From positions 1 to 44,130 of the forward strand of contig JARGPH010000042.1 of NCBI GenBank assembly GCA_029213065.1: DNA of 44,130 nt, in the 5' to 3' direction. Below, in pieces: positions 40,822 to 44,130 of the stretch (its first letter is position 1; each line of letters opens with the position of its first letter). The notes beneath the pieces were generated by a model. That model was not told the DNA's origin. It did no database searches and saw only the letters and a program-made list of their open reading frames with translations. This DNA is from Verrucomicrobiales bacterium. GTDB lineage: Bacteria; Verrucomicrobiota; Verrucomicrobiia; Verrucomicrobiales; DEV007. The position numbers were made by a program, and so were the translations under genes.

Positions 40822-43354
40822 ATTTCAGAGCACCGCAAAGAATCCAATTCTGATGGGCGTTGGCTTAAACAGAGTTAGGTCAGTGATCGTACCCTGTTGG
40901 GTGATGATGTCGACCCTGTTTGGACCGGTGGGTATGGCCGATCAAGCGCTCATGAAAGAGCATTGCTTTGATTGTCATAGTGCCGACAAAACCAAGGGTA
41001 AATTTGAACTGAGTTTTCTCGGTGATGGACCTGATGTCGATAATTTGGAGCGTTGGCTCGATTGTCTCGATCTCGTGACGGCCGAAGAAATGCCTCCGGA
41101 GGATGACAGCCACCTTGCTGCTCCGGATCGTGAAAAAATCATCGCCTACCTGGATGAGAAAGTGCGTGCCTTCGAAAAGAGCGCCAATCTCACTTCCTCG
41201 CCGAAACCGCGTCGCCTGAACAATCGCGAATTCGCCAACGGCGTTCGTGACGTGCTTTTACTTGAAGATATCGGAACGAATCTGCCGATGGATAATCTGA
41301 TAGGCGATGCCTTGCATCATGGATTCGATACACATGGAGATACTCTGAGCTTCAGCCGGTTTCATTTGGAGCAGTATGTGGAAGCGGTCCGGAAAGTCGT
41401 TGATGCGACCGTGTTTTCCGGTGAGCGCCCCGAATCCAAACGTTACGAGATTCCAGCAGAGCGGATTTTTCGTCAGCAGTTGAGTCAAAATAATTCGCGT
41501 GCTATTGAAAAGGGAGAGAACGGGGTATTCGATTTTCTTGATCCGAAGTTAGCAGGCTATTTTCCGGATTTTGAAGAAGCGCCTGCATCCGGTCGATACT
41601 CGATCAAAATCAGCTGTATGGGAAAAGATCGCGGTATCTATGATGTGGAGGAAACCGGATACTATCACGATGATCCTGTTCAGCTTTCTGTTCACATGGG
41701 TGACCGGGTGAAGACATTCGATCTTCCGGATGAGAAAGTGATCGAGCTGGAACTCGATGAGTGGATCGACGCCGGAACTCGTGTCGAAATGCATTTCCCG
41801 ACCGATGCTTATACGATCCGGGGTAACGGCAATTTTAAATTTCAATACGGGATCACACCGACGCATCTCAAAAAATACGATCCGGAGCGCTACGATGAGC
41901 TCGTTTCGGCGATCGAGAAATCGCCAGGCAGAAACAAACGGAAGAGGATCGACACCTGGCATAATTGGACGGATTACTGGATGGGTGCCCGCCCGCAGGT
42001 TTTCAGTGTCGAGATCGAAGGTCCTCTCTATGAGGCCTGGCCTCCGAAACGTCAGGTGGCATTGTTAGGAGATAGCCCCGTCGCCGCAAATGCCGCGGAT
42101 ATCCTGCGTCCGATCGCGAACAGGGCATGGCGTCGGCCCGTGAAGGACGGAGAACTCGAGAAGATCGTCGACATGGTCAAGGAAGAGGCGAAGACGATGG
42201 GAGATATTGTAGCGTTGAAAGAAGGGATCGTAGCTGTTCTTGTTTCGCCCGCTTTTCTCATGGCCAATCTGGAGGCGAATGAACCCGCGAGCCGTTTTGC
42301 TTCAAAGCTCAGTTTTTTCCTCGAGAGCACCATTCCCGACCAGGAACTGCGTGACGAGGTAGGCGCAGGAAAACTGGATTCGTTTGAGGCGGTTCAGAAG
42401 CTCATTCAATCGGAGATTGAAAAAGGAACCGCTGATACGTTTCTTCGTGAGTTTCCTTTTGCCTGGCTCGAGCTGAATGATATCAACTTCATGGGGCCGG
42501 ATCCGGAGCACTATCGTTTCTATCATAAGAAGCGTCTCAGCGAGGACATGGTCGACGAAGTGCTGGAATTCTTCCGGTATGCAGTGACTGAAAACCGGCC
42601 CGTTCCCGAACTTCTTTCTGCCGACTACAGTTTTATCAATGCCGACCTTGCGAAGATATACGGAGTCGAGGATGTCCCGGGCGATTCGAAGTTCCGCCGC
42701 TACACATTTAAGGACGGTCGTCGCGGAGGGCTGCTCGGAATGGGGGCTTTTCTGACTTCGACTGCAGACAGTCTCGCGACATCTCCGATTCATCGGGCCG
42801 TGTATGTGATGGAAAACATGATGGGGATTCATCCAACGCCACCTCCGCCCAATGTGGTGATCAAGGAGCCGGATGTCCGCAAGGCGAGTACGATCAAAGA
42901 AATTCTTGCCGCTCACGTTTCGGATGAAAATTGTGCAAGCTGTCACGAGGCGATCGATCCCTGGGGATATGCCTTTGAAAATTTTGATCCGACCGGGGCG
43001 TGGCGCGATGTTTACGTGGTTCCTGTCATTCTTGAAACGGACGAAAACGGGGATCCGATTCCGAGCAAAAAAAAGGACGTCACGATCCCGATTGATAGCA
43101 GTGCCAAATTCAGGAACGGCTTCAAATATCAGGACATCACGGAGTTTCGAAATGAAATCCTGACCGATACGAATCGCGATCGATTTGTGAAGTGCTTCAT
43201 CGAAAAGCTCCTCACCTACGCGAATGGCGCGGAGCCGGAGGAGTCTGACTTCGTGGCGATCGACGATATCCTCACGAAGTCAGCGGAGCACGACTACCGG
43301 ATCGTCGAAACAATCGCGGCAGTGGTGAACAGTCCGCTTTTTCGCGGAAAGTGA
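40814..43354 (+). CDS. Large exported PSCyt cytochrome protein (copy 2)
   Basis: An 846-residue protein starting 8 nt before the end of the DUF1552 gene. The N-terminus has a weak signal (IVPCWVMMSTLFGPVGMA). The heme sites are C51-F-D-C54-H55 and C707-A-S-C710-H711. Domains are DUF1587 (PRRLNNREFANGVRDVLLLE), a carbohydrate-module-like middle with FPDFEEAPASGRYSIKISCM, DUF1595 (ANRAWRRPVKDGELEKIV), DUF1592 (SFFLESTIPDQELRDEVG), DUF1588 (SPIHRAVYVMENMMGIHPTP) and DUF1585 (CFIEKLLTYANGAEPEESD). It has the same architecture as the 860-residue copy at 35358, but the pair order is reversed. Function unknown. Confidence 0.93.
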   Translation: MRKFQSTAKNPILMGVGLNRVRSVIVPCWVMMSTLFGPVGMADQALMKEHCFDCHSADKTKGKFELSFLGDGPDVDNLERWLDCLDLVTAEEMPPEDDSHLAAPDREKIIAYLDEKVRAFEKSANLTSSPKPRRLNNREFANGVRDVLLLEDIGTNLPMDNLIGDALHHGFDTHGDTLSFSRFHLEQYVEAVRKVVDATVFSGERPESKRYEIPAERIFRQQLSQNNSRAIEKGENGVFDFLDPKLAGYFPDFEEAPASGRYSIKISCMGKDRGIYDVEETGYYHDDPVQLSVHMGDRVKTFDLPDEKVIELELDEWIDAGTRVEMHFPTDAYTIRGNGNFKFQYGITPTHLKKYDPERYDELVSAIEKSPGRNKRKRIDTWHNWTDYWMGARPQVFSVEIEGPLYEAWPPKRQVALLGDSPVAANAADILRPIANRAWRRPVKDGELEKIVDMVKEEAKTMGDIVALKEGIVAVLVSPAFLMANLEANEPASRFASKLSFFLESTIPDQELRDEVGAGKLDSFEAVQKLIQSEIEKGTADTFLREFPFAWLELNDINFMGPDPEHYRFYHKKRLSEDMVDEVLEFFRYAVTENRPVPELLSADYSFINADLAKIYGVEDVPGDSKFRRYTFKDGRRGGLLGMGAFLTSTADSLATSPIHRAVYVMENMMGIHPTPPPPNVVIKEPDVRKASTIKEILAAHVSDENCASCHEAIDPWGYAFENFDPTGAWRDVYVVPVILETDENGDPIPSKKKDVTIPIDSSAKFRNGFKYQDITEFRNEILTDTNRDRFVKCFIEKLLTYANGAEPEESDFVAIDDILTKSAEHDYRIVETIAAVVNSPLFRGK

Positions 43355-43360
43355 GGGTGA

Positions 43361-44104
43361 TCAGTCAGCCATCAGTTCTTTCACTTTCGGCTGAATCGCC
43401 TTGGACCAGATTTCGTATCCCTCAGCGTTCGGGTGAAGGAGGTCCGGCATGATATCTTTGGAAAGAGTGCCGTCTTTTTCGAGGAACTGGTCGTTGATGT
43501 CCATGAAGAAGACTTTTTTGTCGTCGGCGAGCTTGGCGATCATTTGGTTCACCTTCTCGTTTTTCAGGCGTTTCGGGTCGTTGTCGTCAGCGCCACGGGG
43601 GAAGATCGCAAGGATGAGGATTTTCATCTGCGGCTGCATCGCCTGAAGTTTGTCGACAATCGCGGTGACGCCTGCAGCGGTTTCTTCGGCGCTGCTTGAA
43701 TAAACGGCCCCACCGTGCTCGGCCATTTCGCGGCCTTCGTGACCGGTGTTGTTCGTTCCGATCATGAGGACGGTGAGTTTCGGCTTGAGGCCGTCGTAGT
43801 TGCCGTTTTCGAGACGCCAGAGGATGTGTTCGGTGCGGTCGCCGCCGATGCCGAAGTTGGCTGCACCCATGGGGGCCCAGTAGGTTTCCCAGGCAGCTTT
43901 GCCACGACCGCTCCAGCCCTGTGTGATCGAGTCACCGAGGAAGACGAGAGGCGCTTCGCCCTCCTTCGAAATCTCGTTGAACGATGCGTGCAGTTTTTCC
44001 TTACCCGGATGCGGGGCAGGGGTGAGGGCGAGTGGCTTAGGGGTGTCTTTCGCAATAGCGAGTGAGGTGAATGCAATCACGGTGGTAAGCAGAATATTTC
44101 TCAT
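43361..44104 (-). CDS. Exported SGNH/GDSL hydrolase (PAF-acetylhydrolase-like)
   Basis: A 247-residue esterase-like protein with a signal peptide (RNILLTTVIAFTSLAIAKDT). Block I is VFLGDSITQGWSG, block II FGIGGDRTEHILWRL, block III MIGTNNTGH and block V DLLHPNAEGYEIWSKAI. The GGDRTEHILWRL segment is typical of the platelet-activating-factor acetylhydrolase-like branch found in polysaccharide-utilising bacteria. An ideal GGAG box lies upstream of the ATG at 44102-44104. It converges with the PSCyt gene 6 nt away. It likely removes acetyl groups from periplasmic carbohydrates; the substrate is not known. Confidence 0.92.
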   Translation of the reverse strand: MRNILLTTVIAFTSLAIAKDTPKPLALTPAPHPGKEKLHASFNEISKEGEAPLVFLGDSITQGWSGRGKAAWETYWAPMGAANFGIGGDRTEHILWRLENGNYDGLKPKLTVLMIGTNNTGHEGREMAEHGGAVYSSSAEETAAGVTAIVDKLQAMQPQMKILILAIFPRGADDNDPKRLKNEKVNQMIAKLADDKKVFFMDINDQFLEKDGTLSKDIMPDLLHPNAEGYEIWSKAIQPKVKELMAD

Positions 44105-44130
44105 AAAGTGTTCTCCTATTGTCTTGGGAT

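Overview
The window most likely comes from a member of the Verrucomicrobiota (PVC superphylum). The evidence is the mix of families: planctomycete/verrucomicrobial-type cytochrome proteins (PSCyt/PSD domains, DUF1587/1592/1588/1585/1595), DUF1552 Tat-exported proteins, a TIGR02603/TIGR02604-type heme protein, an ECF sigma factor followed by a FecR-like protein, and many secreted beta-propeller and SGNH-hydrolase genes. The phylum assignment is an inference from gene content; no 16S gene is present.

Bases 1-14900 are core information-processing genes, all on the + strand: 3' part of tuf, tRNA-Trp(CCA), secE, nusG, rplK, rplA, rplJ, rplL, rpoB, rpoC, rpsB, tsf. Hairpins that look like terminators or attenuators lie after tuf, between rplL and rpoB, after rpoC and after tsf. 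A GC-palindrome/pyrimidine-rich repeat sits in the 352-nt gap between rpoC and rpsB.

Bases 14965-26970 are a mosaic of short transcription units: a large exported heme protein, a VanW-domain protein fused to a glycosyltransferase-like region, a SUI1/YciH-like factor, an SGNH hydrolase, an orphan lipoprotein, a lactonase-type propeller, an NHL-repeat propeller, a BASS-family transporter divergent from a Fur-family regulator, a class I PPK2, and a small multi-CxxC protein.

Bases 26971-30751 look like one regulated unit. An XylR-type (LacI-like sensor plus AraC HTH) regulator is transcribed divergently from two translationally coupled genes, an exported c-type cytochrome and an exported beta-propeller protein. 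The 74-nt gap between them contains an inverted repeat. An SGNH hydrolase with a Tat signal and three small genes follow.

Bases 33430-43354 hold an ECF sigma factor, a FecR-like membrane protein overlapping it by ATGA, a large PSCyt cytochrome protein and a DUF1552 Tat protein. Next comes a 317-nt island of palindromes and a 7x7-bp tandem repeat, then a second DUF1552 plus PSCyt pair in the opposite gene order. A divergent-type SGNH hydrolase closes the window. This paired cytochrome/Tat-protein system, with its adjacent sigma/FecR pair, is the most interesting part. The families are known but their biochemical role is not established.
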